Notes: generated by a model from the letters alone, not told the origin. A stretch of 64,000 bases of DNA from Neofusicoccum parvum (GCA_020912385.1 CP087206.1:1922001-1986000), one strand, 5' to 3'. Counted from the first letter of the stretch, positions 35,161 to 46,063 are shown. Program-made: numbers and translations.

Positions 35161-35490
35161 GGGATGTTGATGAAAGGGCCAATGATCCGTAAACCCTCCC
35201 CATTTCTCCATGCCGCATGTGCTATACCCTGGAAAGAGAGTGAAGACATCTTATCTCCCCTTGCTGATGACACAGAGACATGCAACTCTACCTCTAATAG
35301 CTCTATTAAATAAGTTCAATGGTAACGCTCTAGATAAGACAACATCGACTTTCCGTTAGCAAAGCCCAGCGTTAATGCGAGTGCTTACGTGTTGCACTAC
35401 GGGAATTCTTCATTGATCTGCTTCCGAGGCTAGTTGAAGTTATTAGAAAGGCGGTTATCCTTGGATCAAGAATAGGTGCTTGTATCACGG
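35161..35490 (+). pseudogene. Decayed BTB/POZ gene relic
   Basis: One frame reads SPFLHAACAIPWKESEDILS, the counterpart of SPFFRKACNGPWKES in the intact neighbours. Shifting frame, Q-L-Y-L-stop-stop-L-Y corresponds to the YLQWLY strand of the intact copies, with stops where Gln/Asn and Trp stand. About 60 nt further on, REFFIDLLPRLVEVIRKA corresponds to EFFTDLIPRIVEV of the first intact copy. The stops TAA and TAG in place of CAG-like and TGG codons fit C-to-T / G-to-A transitions, as in repeat-induced point mutation, but the middle of the domain is missing and the frame is broken, so this copy is dead. Confidence 0.7.
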
Positions 35491-36369
35491 ATACCCGAAT
35501 GGAGGACATTATGTTGTTAAGACAAGTACTTAAGAAGCCGCATTTACTTATATGGGCGGCTCGAGATTTTGTGAAGGAGCTGTTGCGTGGACCTGAATCC
35601 TCTCCGAATAAAGATAGAGCTACGCCATGTACAAAGTGCTTCCGGTCATTTGATCAGCCAGGTTCTTTTGATAGGTTGTATTCGACTAATTATACTGCGA
35701 AGAGTTGAGGTTTAATCTCGCGCTGTGCTGCGCCGTCATCCTGCCACGAGCATAAGCAAATTCACCTTACCCAAACGCTAATTGTAATGCTTTACTGTTG
35801 GATATCACGTGTTTCAAGGTCTCCTTATATCACACCACATAGCTTAGCCACAATCACTCGTATAAGAGGCAAGCGGGTCACCTACCCTCTTCCTCTTCAT
35901 GCCAATCATCAATGGATCATCGTTGTTCATCAACATTCCAACATTTACAGTACGCGCATGAAGGATTCGGTTGTTTTATTTTAGAGATCAGGTCTTCGAC
36001 ATGGAGGGTCAAGTTTGGGGAGAACAAAGTCAAATATGCATAGAATCTTAATTATTAGCAGAAGCTTCACAATAATGGGGCAAATGCCCGAAATAAGCTT
36101 TCGCACATGTGCAGTGATTCAGCTTGCCGTCGTACCACGTGACGCGGCGAACGAGTTTGACACGTGATTGAAGTTTTCGCCGAAGCGCTGCCGCAACCCC
36201 CGCCTCTCCAATACCTTTTCCCGCCCAAGCTTGAGCGTCAGTGCTACGATAAGTTGCAACCTACGTCGACGCAGTACGTTGGTTTTCACCCACACTCCGG
36301 TAAACTTTTGATATTCATACATCAGGCCGGGCCGACAAGCATTCTTCGCTAGCCGCGAGTGGAAATGAG
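35491..36369. other. AT-rich intergenic stretch with one unassigned open frame
   Basis: An open frame at 35499-35708 (+, 69 codons) carries no recognisable domain and may be a continuation of the relic or chance. The rest, up to the next BTB gene, shows no gene. Confidence 0.4.
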
Positions 36370-38312
36370 ATGACAAGCCTACTCCTCCAACGTGCCGAGC
36401 TGTAGAGACCCCTCCGCCCCAAGTTGCAAGCAACTAACAAGACTCATAGGCTTGATGGAGAGGCAATCACCGTCCTTGTTGGTGAAGAGAAAAAGCCTTT
36501 TGTTGTCCATCGCAAGCTTGTCTGCAACTGTCAACCACATTGGCCCGCAATCACGTGTTTTTACCTCCTTGTTCCACACGCGTTTTACTACTTGCCTAGT
36601 TACTACACCATACACCTACCCCAGCACAAGTCATTTGCCCCAGTTATGCGTATTTCCGTAAATCCGATTATTACACGTATATAGATAGATAAATTCATTT
36701 CTTCCCGATATAGCTCCCTTGCGGGTCCATGCGGGGCTGGCTATCTGCAATTATTTTACATGAGGGGGAAAACCTTGTTCACCAGGCAAAAACCCCTCCT
36801 CTCTACTCAGGTATGTCTTCCTCTCCTTATTCCGTTTTTCCTGTTTACCAGTAGTAGCTGCTGTGGCAGCCCTTCATTCAATTGCTAGTGTACCCTTTCA
36901 GTCTTCGTCCCGGTCCTCCTGGTAGTCCTCCTGGTGCTCCTCCTGGTGATCCTCCTGGTGGTCCTCCTGGAGCATTTCCCTGGCTAGGCTGAACTGGTTT
37001 AGAAGCCCCGTGCGCAGGAACCATACTGTCGCTGCCTTAATCCCCTTCTTTGTGGAGAGGAGGGAGTGGTAGTCTGTAGTTCCCGCCTCTTGCAGCATCT
37101 GTGCCCTTCCCTGCTGGAAGTGGTGGCAGAAGAGAAGGATATGCTTTGGGGTCTGTCTCTGCCACCCACACGGGCAGGCTGGGCTGGGGTGTCCTGGTAC
37201 CTTGCGTCTGAAGAGGAAGTCCTCTAGTCCAATATTCTCTGTACGTAGTAGGATGGCGATTGTGCTAAGTGGTTTAGATAGCTCCTTGTGCAGGTCTCTA
37301 AGCCTTGGGGTCCAATTCGTGTTCAGGGCTACTGGCTTGTTTCTTCTTTCTTGATTGATATGCGTGGTCCATTGCTCCCTCCATATTTCCTTAAGCGCCA
37401 TGTGGATTCTGGCTTTCTCAGGGAGCTTCTTGGTGTTGGGTTTGCTGCTTTCTATAAGTGAGTTGATTCTCTTGCGAAGTCGTACTCTCCTAGCTGGGCC
37501 AGCTGCGCCCTTAGCCTTTAGCACCGCTTTGGCTATGTCCTTGATGTCCTGGCATGTCCTCTCTGTTACTTTAGCTACCGGATTCTCCTTGGCGCGGAGT
37601 GCCTGGTTACACGTATATAGCAGGCCTCAGTAGCAACAATGAGAAAACCAGCGGTGTATTCTTTCTCGCGCCGTTCGACAGCAACTTCTCGTTGTTCTTC
37701 CGCGCTGCTTGCAACGGGCCATGGAAGGAAAGCGAAGAAGGCATCGTTACGCTCCTTGACGATGATCCTGAGGTTTTCGAAGTATATCTGAAGTGGCTTT
37801 ACACCAGCGAGCTTATCGATAAACATGCAAGCACCGAGAAAAATGCGTCCGGCAATCCCTACCCAGTCAGACGGCCAGAAACGCTTGCGAAGGCTTATGT
37901 GATTGGAGACAAATTCCTGGACACTGTCTTCAAAAACGCAGCGATTGGTGCTCTCATTCAGCACATTTCGACTACCCTGAAATTCCCCACCGGTCTCGCA
38001 AGTTACGTGTATGCGAACACAACAGAGAAGTCTCCGCTGCGCCGCCTTCTGGTAGACATGTATGCCTACATGTCGACCTCGGCGTGGTACAATAAATCGG
38101 ATCCTTTGACAGACATTAATACTGCGCCAATCGAATTCTTCACCGACCTGATCCCAAGGATCGTCGAAGTGAGAGCCTATTCGGGTCACGTCAGCAGCAG
38201 AGAATGGCCTTGGATCAAAGACCCCTCTCTGTACCAGGAGGTCCCGAAAACTAGAACGATCATATATCCCCGTCAGATGGTAGCGCCCGAAAGGCTACGC
38301 CCTGCATCTTGA
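36370..38312 (+). CDS. BTB/POZ protein gene carrying a LINE insertion
   Basis: Exon 1 is 36370..36401 and exon 2 starts at 36450, giving MTSLLLQRAELLDGEAITVL and then VGEEKKPFVVHRKLVC, the first strands and helix of a BTB fold. The domain resumes at about 37676 with SNFSLFFRAACNGPWKESEE, VFEVYLKWLYTSEL, then the family C-terminal part (YVIGDKFLDTVFKNAAIGAL, PIEFFTDLIPRIVEVRA) to a stop at 38312. Between the two halves lies the LINE fragment 36685-37606 plus about 205 nt of host sequence. Paralogues have no intron at this point, so either a private intron received the element or the gene is broken; no clean splice pair rejoins the halves. BTB domains mediate dimerisation and Cullin-3 binding in known families, but this short fungal class has no assigned role. 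Confidence 0.7.
36671..36684 (+). repeat. Left target-site duplication of LINE copy 2
   Basis: TTACACGTATATAG, identical to 37607-37620. Confidence 0.88.
36898..37524 (-). pseudogene. LINE ORF2 C-terminal fragment with cysteine motif
   Basis: The frame is open from the truncation point and ends at 36898. It contains VALNTNWTPRLRDLHKELSK, RTENIGLEDFLFRRKVPG and CPCGWQRQTPKHILLFCHHF, the Cys/His motif that follows RNase H in fungal LINE polyproteins. The polymerase and RNase H domains are absent. The last 22 residues are a QEDH-type tetrapeptide repeat. Confidence 0.8.
36901..36970. repeat. 12-bp tandem repeat coding QEDH-type tetrapeptides
   Basis: Imperfect units related to TCCTCCTGGTGG on the plus strand, read on the minus strand as QEDH, QEDH, QEEH, QEDY, QEDR at the C-terminus of the LINE fragment. 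Confidence 0.8.
37607..37620 (+). repeat. Right target-site duplication of LINE copy 2
   Basis: TTACACGTATATAG, matching 36671-36684. Confidence 0.88.
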
Positions 38313-38983
38313 TTTTGGCTGGGAATTTGGATGGAGTGGATATTTTGGAGGCATCGAGATCAGGCAGCAAGTGCTATTTCAACATTGCAGAAATGAAGGA
38401 CGAGGTGTTCAAAAATTATTCAGAGGTTTTGACAATGCGGCTGGGTAATTTGCACTACAATGACCTGCAAAAGCTGGCAATACCTCCACAAGCAATTTAA
38501 TGGTCTAATAGGATTCCAATGCCCTTCGAACTGCACATTAAGCTAATACGGATGAATTCCTCACCTCGAAATCAACGTTTCCTGAATACTACTGATTTGC
38601 GAATTCTATTTCCAGAAGGCGCGATCCCGGTAGAAGATGTGGGAAGGAGCTCTGCAGACACCTGTAGATTCTTCCTACACCGACTTCGTAAGACACCCGC
38701 TAAGCGTGGCTTCCTTCTCACTCGCACCTCCTGGATCAAGAACAACGTGTTGACCACCGGAGCCGACGCAACGCGTCGTCCAATCCTCTCACTAAACTTA
38801 CCTCTCTCAGTGGTGCTCTCTCTCCACCTCGCACTGCCGCCGTCACCATGAGCGCACCGCCCTCCAGCTTGTCAGGCTCCCAGCAGCTTCCACGCTCTAG
38901 CCTCAAGCAAGTGCCCTCAACTGGCCCCCCTCAATGACCCCGCACAGCTAACTCACATACACCGCAGCTTCCGCAGCGCCACC
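38313..38983. other. Intergenic between BTB copies 1 and 2
   Basis: About 670 bp. Probable upstream exon material of BTB copy 2 starts near 38848 (ATG of MSAPPSS); the rest shows no gene. Confidence 0.45.
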
Positions 38984-39676
38984 ATGTCGGTCTACATCGG
39001 CAGCGACCCCGACCCATTGACGCTGCACAAAGACCTTATCTGCGCCACCTCCGGTCTCTTCCGCCGATATCGCCAGGAACGTGCCGCGCTCACACTGCCT
39101 AACCTCGACCCACGCCTGTTCGAGCTGTACGCCGAGTGGCAGTACGCCAACCACTCCAAGACGGTCCTGAAGCAGCTGAAAGCGCACGAGGTGGTCCGCG
39201 CCGCCGACGGCACCACCGACACGCCCGGCGCCGCCACGCTGCACGAGCTGTTCGAGCTGGGCGAGAGCCTCGCGGACCCGACGTTCAAGAACGCCGTCGT
39301 CGACGCCTACATCGACGCCATGGCCAAGGCGACCGAGATCCCAACCCACCTCGCGGCGCTCATCTACGCGCGCCTGCCCAGCGGCTCGTCGTTCAGGCGC
39401 CTCTACGTCGACATCTGGGCGTGGAATGCGGATGATATGTGGTTCGAGGATCTGGAGCCGCGGGATGACCCGTTGACCGCGCCGGGGGAGTTCTGGCTGG
39501 ATGTTACGAAGAGGATCGTGGAGATGGGGAAGTCGAGGTATGATTCGCGCACGAGGCCGCCGTGGGTTGTGGATCGGGGCCAGTATCATGAGAGTGAAGA
39601 GCAGGTAGAGGAATACGAGGAGGAGGAGGATGAGAGCATGGAGGTTGTGATGAAGCCGGATCCTGGTGATGAGTGA
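38984..39676 (+). CDS. BTB/POZ protein, copy 2
   Basis: The main exon encodes MSVYIGSDPDPLTLHKDLIC, then ATSGLFRRYRQERAALTLPN, LFELYAEWQYAN, a linker rich in Thr/Ala, LFELGESLADPTFKNAVVDA, and AALIYARLPSGSSFRRLYVD, WFEDLEPRDDPLTAPGEFWL, ending in an acidic tail. Layout and the conserved FKNAVVDAYIDA / FRRLYVD elements match the other copies, but codon use is more GC-rich and the BTB core is more diverged (FRRYRQERAAL instead of FFRxACNGPWKES). A first exon from the ATG at 38848 may add residues: an intron from GTCAGG to CGCAG before 38969 would join in frame. The start is thus uncertain; 38984 is the minimal one. Confidence 0.78.
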   Translation: MSVYIGSDPDPLTLHKDLICATSGLFRRYRQERAALTLPNLDPRLFELYAEWQYANHSKTVLKQLKAHEVVRAADGTTDTPGAATLHELFELGESLADPTFKNAVVDAYIDAMAKATEIPTHLAALIYARLPSGSSFRRLYVDIWAWNADDMWFEDLEPRDDPLTAPGEFWLDVTKRIVEMGKSRYDSRTRPPWVVDRGQYHESEEQVEEYEEEEDESMEVVMKPDPGDE

Positions 39677-40600
39677 ATGAAAGATGGGGATGGAATGGGA
39701 AAATGTAATATGTTATATGGCACAGTATTCACTACAAGTTCCATGCCAATGAAGGAATCTTAGGAAGTAGTTTCTGAGATTTTATGCGTTTACAAAACAT
39801 GGGCATGTTTCGCGGTTGGTTCTTGGGGCATTGAAGGTGTGATCTGCTTCCATAGGCAATTGAAGGATCCGTCCGAGTAGTCGTGCCATAGATCGTCATT
39901 TACTTTGATGTCCGGACGAATGCCTCAGCTATCTACGGCCAATATGTCACGAAATGTTGCGCCCGATAGAGCTGCACCAAGCTCGTCTACGCTATCTGTC
40001 GGGACAGAGATGAATCATCTATCTGGATGGAACTGAGCCAAATTAAAAAGTGCTGGAATCAAGGTAAATGGTACGTGAGCTCGGCTGGAGGGTGAGAATA
40101 TAACGCCGCTTGTTGATGCCCCGGCAATAAATCAGTGCGGGACGTATCTGCTTGGCACGCTATTCAAGTGTTTACACGAGTGAGTCTCCTTGCCAGCAAC
40201 AGAAAGGCCTAAACCCCCACGGAATTAAAGAATCACTTGGATAGAAAGTGTAGTAGAAAATTGCTAAGCCTATCCGGGTAAATGCTTCAACTTCCCACGT
40301 CTCTCACCTTGCCAAAAATCTGACAGCGAGTGCGCGACCTTCACGCGACGCGGCCAGCAGTTGCGGTCACCTCCGACGTTTAGCCCCCGGCCCTGGCGGG
40401 GGCCGTCTGCACCCGTTTTCGTACTACCGGTGCCTGCCTTTTCCGCACACCCGCTGATCCTCGCTCTTCCAACACCTTTGAACCCCACCACCGCAACCCC
40501 ATAACTTCACAACCATCGACGTCTCCAACCCAACTCATTTGGGTACCGCTCTTGACGCTCTCACCTTGTCGACCGGTTTTGAGGCGACGTCTTGTCCAAG
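39677..40600. other. Intergenic between BTB copies 2 and 3
   Basis: About 920 bp, no gene seen. A promoter for copy 3 is expected in the right half. Confidence 0.5.
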
Positions 40601-41449
40601 ATGGCCAAAGAGTAAGTCTTTATGCTCCACCGCGCATTGGAATGAAGTGAGGCTGACACCGCAAACTAGGACGCCAACCAAGGCCACACCACCTACACCT
40701 ACCAAACCCCCCGATGATGGAGTGCGCAAGAGGTCACGAGTTGCTTCAGGGTGAGTCGCATTGCTAAGTGAGAATCCTGCAAACAACGATTAACGCTAGA
40801 CAGAGTTAAGAGCAGGATGGTTCAAGTCAAAGTCGGAGGCCGTGAGGAGCCATTTCATGTCCACAAAGACGTCCTTTGCGCCTCGTCTCCGTTCTTCCGC
40901 AAGGCTTGCAATGGTCCCTGGAAGGAGTCCAGGAAGAATTGGATCGATCTGCCGAAAGATCACCCGAAGGTCTTTGAAGTTTATCTCCAGTGGCTGTACC
41001 TGGATGACTTTGATATTCCAGCTAGAGAAGGCTTTGAACACCCATCCTTCTGGACAATCTACGAGAGCTACAAGTTTGGCGACAAAATCCTGGACATCAA
41101 CTTCAAAAATGCGGTCATTGATGTTCTGGTCGATGTTAACATCAAGTACCGCAGATACCCCGCTTTTCTCGCGAATCGCATCTACAATGAACTCCCTAGC
41201 TCTTCTGCCTTCCGAAAACTCTATGTGGATTTCTGGATCTGGTCAGAGGGTACTTCACAATATGGCGATGGAAGCAAGGGCAGTGATTCAGAAACCGCGC
41301 CAATGGAGTTTTTCAGAGATGTGGCCAAAGGACTGGCCCAGTTGAAGACCAGTGGTTTCAAAGCTGATACACCAAAGCCTTGGATATCGGACATATGCCA
41401 ATACCACGAACACACGGAGGACGAGAAGTGTCACAAAAAGACTGCCTAA
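40601..41449 (+). CDS. BTB/POZ protein, copy 3
   Basis: Three exons: 40601..40611, 40670..40750 and 40804..41449, 245 aa. The protein begins MAKETPTKATPPTPTKPPDD, a short Thr/Pro-rich arm, then a basic segment and the BTB core: MVQVKVGGREEPFHVHKDVL, CASSPFFRKACNGPWKES, KVFEVYLQWLYLDDFDI. The family-specific second half follows: YKFGDKILDINFKNAVIDVL, AFRKLYVDFWIWSEG, APMEFFRDVAKGLAQL and a final WISDICQYHEH. Both introns are short GT-AG (58 and 53 nt). This is the cleanest member and serves as template for the other copies. It is expected to be a soluble protein; no partner can be inferred. Confidence 0.9.
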
Positions 41450-42332
41450 TCCATGACCTTCTTAGCTTTTCAGTCTAAAAATAAGGGATCCAATTCCGGT
41501 CAGTAAAACCAAGGTTATGGATAAATGCCGGAATTTTCGAGGGTAGGATGACTATTTCTCATAATGGAAAGCTGAAAGTCGGAAGGATTTTCCAGGTAGT
41601 TGAATCAAGGTGATACAGTTTACTGCCGTAAAACATCATACATCAACATGATTTCTATAGTGATTTGGAGGATTATGCGGGATACACTTTGCCTTTAGTT
41701 CTCATAGGTCTTCAAGTTAATAAATTGTGTCTGTTCCTTGGAAAAGTTGTGTAAATCATACAAGAAAAAAAAAAATCCAAAACTCAGTGTTGAAATATAG
41801 TCGAAACAACTAAATACTTACTGAAAAATTGTTTCCTGTACAACCTATAGCAGTGGATGATACCGGTCATCAGCATCAACCATGGTCGCCTTAACATTTG
41901 TTAGGTGGAAAAAACTGATGTCGAGCAAGAGGGCAATTTCAAGTTTAGCGGTAATGCGATCCACATGTCGATATGAAAGAAGTAATGAGCTTCCTTTGTT
42001 TAGTGTTGAGAGTAAGTGTAGCAAGCTAGATGAGATCCTTGGTTGCCATCATGCTACCATCGTAATAAGGCTTGAAAAAAGGGGGGGAAAAAGATGAAAG
42101 AGATTTTGTGGTGTCCAAACTCACGTGGTCTTGCAACTGGCTGTTCTTCTGCATCATTCTCGCTCACCCTTAGCGCTTCTACTTCTATCTCGATCTTTGC
42201 ACCTCCTCTATCAGTCGGCACTCCTTTGTTCCACACCTTTAGATATACGCCGCCTAGTTGCCTCACCACCCGCGACTTTCAGGACGCCGACACGCACCCA
42301 AGACCCAATAGTGCCGGTCTGAGCATACAAAA
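41450..42332. other. Intergenic between BTB copies 3 and 4
   Basis: About 880 bp, AT-rich, with no supported gene; the last 240 bp are open in the frame of copy 4 but look like 5' UTR. Confidence 0.45.
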
Positions 42333-43101
42333 ATGGCGAAAGAGTACGTCTACTGTCGATTTTGAAGCAGAGAAAGCAAAAGTGAGACTGACGCAGGCTC
42401 GTCCCGAGCGAGACAGTGATTCCTCGAAGGAAGGCTCAAAGGACACAGTCAGCAAGGCCGCAGCTCTTGGACCGAGCAGCCTGAAGAGCAAGATCATCAG
42501 CGTCGCTGTAGGCGGCCAGACTGAGCCGTTCCTGATTCACCAGAACATTCTCTGCGCATCTTCACCTTTCTTCCGCAACGCTTGCAACGGCGGCTGGAAG
42601 GAGTCCGAGGAAGGCTTCGTTACGATTCCTTACCATAGCCCCGAGGCCTTCGAAGTCTACGTCCAGTGGCTTTACTTCGGAAACATGTTCGTTGAGGACC
42701 AGAAGGACGACTACGAGAATATGGACTGGGACATCTTCATCGACGCTTACCTTCTTGGAGATAAGCTGCTCGACGTTGACTTCAGGAACGCTTTGATCGA
42801 TCTGGCCATCCGCGTCGAGGTTCACTTTGATCAAATCCCGCACAACCATGCGAAGGCCGCGTACTCTGGATTGCCCGAGTCTGATCCTTACTGCAGGCTT
42901 TACGTGGACATGCACACATGGGAGATAGCCTCTTCCTGGTACTCTGATGTAAATAATAAGGATGCAAAGGATGCACCGATGGAATTTTTCCGCGATGTGG
43001 CAAAGACGGCTGCGGAAAACAGAAAATCTATCGGATCTTCAGAGGACGGGCCATGGGTCACAGATCCGGGCCGTTACCATCACAAGCATCCAAGCTCTTG
43101 A
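42333..43101 (+). CDS. BTB/POZ protein, copy 4
   Basis: By analogy with copy 3, translation should start at ATG 42333 (MAKE, good AAAATGGC context), followed by a short intron ending at GACGCAG before ARPERDSDSSKEGSKD. An alternative is an intronless frame open from 42094 with a nondescript N-terminus. The BTB core is IISVAVGGQTEPFLIHQNIL, CASSPFFRNACNGGWKES, AFEVYVQWLYFGNMFV, then YLLGDKLLDVDFRNALIDLA, YCRLYVDMHTWEIASSWY, APMEFFRDVAKTAAEN and the end WVTDPGRYHHKH. It is closest to copy 3 in the core motifs. The exact donor (GTACGT or GTCTAC) cannot be settled by eye. Confidence 0.82.
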
Positions 43102-43935
43102 TCAACTTGAAGTTAGACTTCAACGGTCCTTTCTCGAGGCTTCTAAATGACTGGAAACCACTTTTCTACAGGCCCTTTTCAAGAGAAACAGGGGGGCGGT
43201 GATGAGCTGAAAGCTGGGCGACCCGGGATATCGGTAACGCGTATTGGCCTTACTTCCGCTTGGAACGTGGGAAATAAAATGGGAAAATATGGTCATTGGG
43301 AGAACTCAAATCCTGGAAACTCGTTCCTTGATGTTGGAAGGAATATCATGACCTCAAGGTATAATTGGAACTGTTCTCATGGGCCTTCTTGGCTTTCTGA
43401 AGCAAATAGGTAGTTGAAATTGGCTGCAGTAATAGTCATTTCCCAAAGAAAATTGATATTCTGAAGGAGCAAAGTAAATTATCTATGTGAGAGATGAGTA
43501 GATACGCGCTCAGAGAGCTCGCTCTGAAATCCAAGCCGCCTGCCTCCACTTCATCTTCCTACTCTAAGGATGGAAGGATGCTTTATCAGAGGCTCTAGAA
43601 AGAGCAATATACGATGTTGATTGCCTCAACTATATTAAGAAATTGAGCGTTTGGGCAATCATCGTCAACAAAATATGAAGAATGACTTCGGAAATTCTGC
43701 TAAACTCTCAAAAGGTTCCATCTGTCCCCGTACAGCAGAGTCCGAGACGCTGGTCCCTCCAAAACACCACCTCAAGTCAATCAGAAGACTTGCAGGCATG
43801 ATTGAAGTGAATGGCTGTTGGATCTTGTAGTACGGCGGATGATCGACCTTCCAATGCGGGTTCCCACACATTCAGCCCACTCCGGTGAAACGGATGCTGG
43901 GACAGTAGTGCCCGGAAATTCAAACCTCGATTCCC
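43102..43935. other. Intergenic, right border of the BTB block
   Basis: About 830 bp between BTB copy 4 and the 3' end of the dual-finger regulator. Short open frames only. Confidence 0.5.
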
Positions 43936-46063
43936 TCACGCACGGGTATGGACTCGAATGAAGCGGTGCAGATCCTCCTCGGAGTCCGTCTCAACACCAA
44001 GCGCATAGCCATCCGCAGCCTCCTTCTGCTTAAGCACCCTGACGATGGCTTTCGTCACACACCAGACCTCGTCGGCGTGGCCGGGAAACGCGATGTACTG
44101 GTCCTTCTCCCCCTTGTCCTCCCCCTTCACCCTGTCCCACAGCGCCTTCCACCGGTCCGCCATCAGGGCGACCCGGTCAAGCGGCCTGCCGTAGCCCTGT
44201 CGTTTCCGCAGCGCGTAGCAGGACTTGTGGACCGCTGGTGTCGTGGTGAGCGGCGCGCGTTGCGGTTTGGTTTCGCACTCGGGGGCGTCACTCACCGTGG
44301 GCGGCCATCAGGAGATGCACGACTGTGATGCCCTGGAAGGCGAGGTTCCCCGCCCCGTGCCACCGGTCCTGCGACAGGCGCTGCGCGAACTCAGCGAGGG
44401 AGGCTGGCCGCCGAGACGTTGGCTCCGCGGCTGCCTGTCGCGCGAACTCGTCCGCCGTCTCGGCGTCGAACAGCGCTTTGCTGCAAGGCAGGGCGCCGGT
44501 CATCTCTGAGACGTGGATCCGAGGCGGGTTGTTGAAGACGACGTTGAGGTGGGAATCGAGGAAAAATGCCCACTGCGCGAGCCTGCGGGGGAACGTCAGC
44601 GTCTCTTGTTTTCGCTGGCTTTGGGTGCGGCTGGGCTGATCCACGGAGCCGCGGATTTTGCGTACCTGATCCGGCTCTCTGCGGCAGCGAAGGCTTCCCA
44701 GTCGGATGCGGTTGCGTTCGGGAGGGAAACTGTGTGTCGCAAGGTGAGAAGGCGGGAGGCTTTGATTGCAGTGACCAGGCAGTCGTGCCGTAGAGTGCGG
44801 CACCTACGCCGTGCTGTGACGCTTGGCGAATGCATCTGCCCAAACTGCATCATCAATGCGGCCGCCAGGACCTCGAAATCTTCTTGGCTGTCTCCTGCTG
44901 CGCCAGTTCGGAATATCGGATGCGCGAAGATGTACTCTTCCGCTATGTCACCGAAGCGTGCTGCGGAGAGTGCGTCGTCTGAAGGCGCAGAGAAGAAAGA
45001 GCCGCTCAGGAAAATGACGAGCAGCAGTCTACTGGATGCCCTTCCGAGTTTGAAAGTTGGGACATGGATGATCGGCTGCGCCGGATACAAGCGTCGGAAG
45101 TAGGCCCAGGCGAACTGTTCAAGATTGCTCGCTGTGAAGACAGAATGAGCTAACTCCTCATCGAAAAATACTTCCGTTGGTGTTTTAGAGCTCCTTAGCA
45201 TGGAATGCATTGTGTGTAAATCGTAAATGATAGCAGCCATGCGAGTTTGGAGATGCGGATCTGCACTCGTCTGCGAGCTCAAACAGTCCTGGCTTGTAGA
45301 AAAGTCATCGTGCAGACTGTTGAATGAAGTTGAAGCCATATTGTGTTGTGGTACGCATTTCTGATGGGCTTCGTCGTCATGGTGAGGAATAAACTTGGGC
45401 TCCGAGCCCGAGCTCCGTCTGCCGTCAAACTCCAACGCCTCAGCTATAAAGGCAGCACTTGGGCCGGAGATGGAGAGATCGGTAAAGCTCCTCAAGAACG
45501 ACACAGTCATGTCGTCAATATCGTGCGCATCAGCCGTCGAAGCCGTAGCACTCGCAGAGCTCACCGAGAGCTGTGCGGCGTGAGAGTAAACGCAGTGCCG
45601 GTTGTCGGATTGACAACGAGCACAAGGGTGGGCCCCGTTGCATGCGCGCTTGCGCTGCGCACATTCAGAACAAGCTTGGCGCTTGCGACCTCGTTTCTGC
45701 TGGACAGGAGGGGGCAATTTCCTCGTCGAGGCGCAATTGACGGCATGTCGTCGGGCCACATCGCTATTATGCTTAGCTCAAGCACCGTCGAATAGGGAAA
45801 AATTACCTTTTCCGGAATGATTTCCCACAAAAAGGGCAGGGGACGGACGCCGATTCGCTGTCTTGGTGGAAATAAGCGCGGCTTGTCTCGGGTATTGTGT
45901 ATGGACCAGGGGTCTTACGCGTAGCTTCGTGGCGGCGTAGGTGACTGCTCGTCGAGTACTTCCTGTTGCAGGTAGCGCACTGGAAACGGGCGATTAGTGT
46001 GCCGTAGCTGGACTCCGTTGCTTCTGGCATATTGTTTCTGTGGAAGAGAGGAATGGAGAGCAT
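43936..46063 (-). CDS. Transcription factor with two C2H2 fingers and a Zn2Cys6 cluster
   Basis: Five exons: 46063..45919, 45861..45807, 45763..44666, 44582..44296 and 44234..43936, 627 aa. The N-terminus carries FQCATCNRKYSTSSHLRRH, and after intron 1 a second finger CPFCGKSFRKSDVARRHAVNC, split again by intron 2. A basic linker (QQKRGRKRQ) leads to the binuclear cluster CSECAQRKRACNGAHPCARC and HCVYS. The remainder is a fungal-specific regulatory domain (LEQFAWAYFRRLYPAQPIIH, RIRLAQWAFFLDSHLNVVFN). C2H2 plus Zn2Cys6 regulators are a recognised Pezizomycotina class, some tied to secondary metabolism, but no biosynthetic core gene is adjacent. Start 46063 is the first ATG; 46030 (MPEATE) is equally plausible. 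All junctions are GT-AG and in frame. Confidence 0.88.

Larger units (their letters stand above)
36685..37606 (-). mobile_element. 5'-truncated LINE fragment (922 bp)
   Basis: Flanked by 14-bp perfect direct repeats. On the minus strand the sequence runs from the truncated 5' end at 37606 to a (ATCT)n-like tail at 36685, the expected polarity for target-primed insertion. It encodes only the C-terminal end of ORF2. The tail differs from the (TCAAC)n of copy 1, so it belongs to a different LINE lineage. Confidence 0.85.

Noticed and set aside
36898..36970. Collagen-like repeat gene on the plus strand
   Set aside because: The repeat is the minus-strand C-terminus of the LINE fragment; no start or continuation on the plus strand.
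42094..42332. In-frame upstream extension of BTB copy 4 from 42094
   Set aside because: No BTB-like sequence, hydrophobic/Ser-rich filler, and copy 3 shows translation starting with MAKE at the equivalent of 42333.
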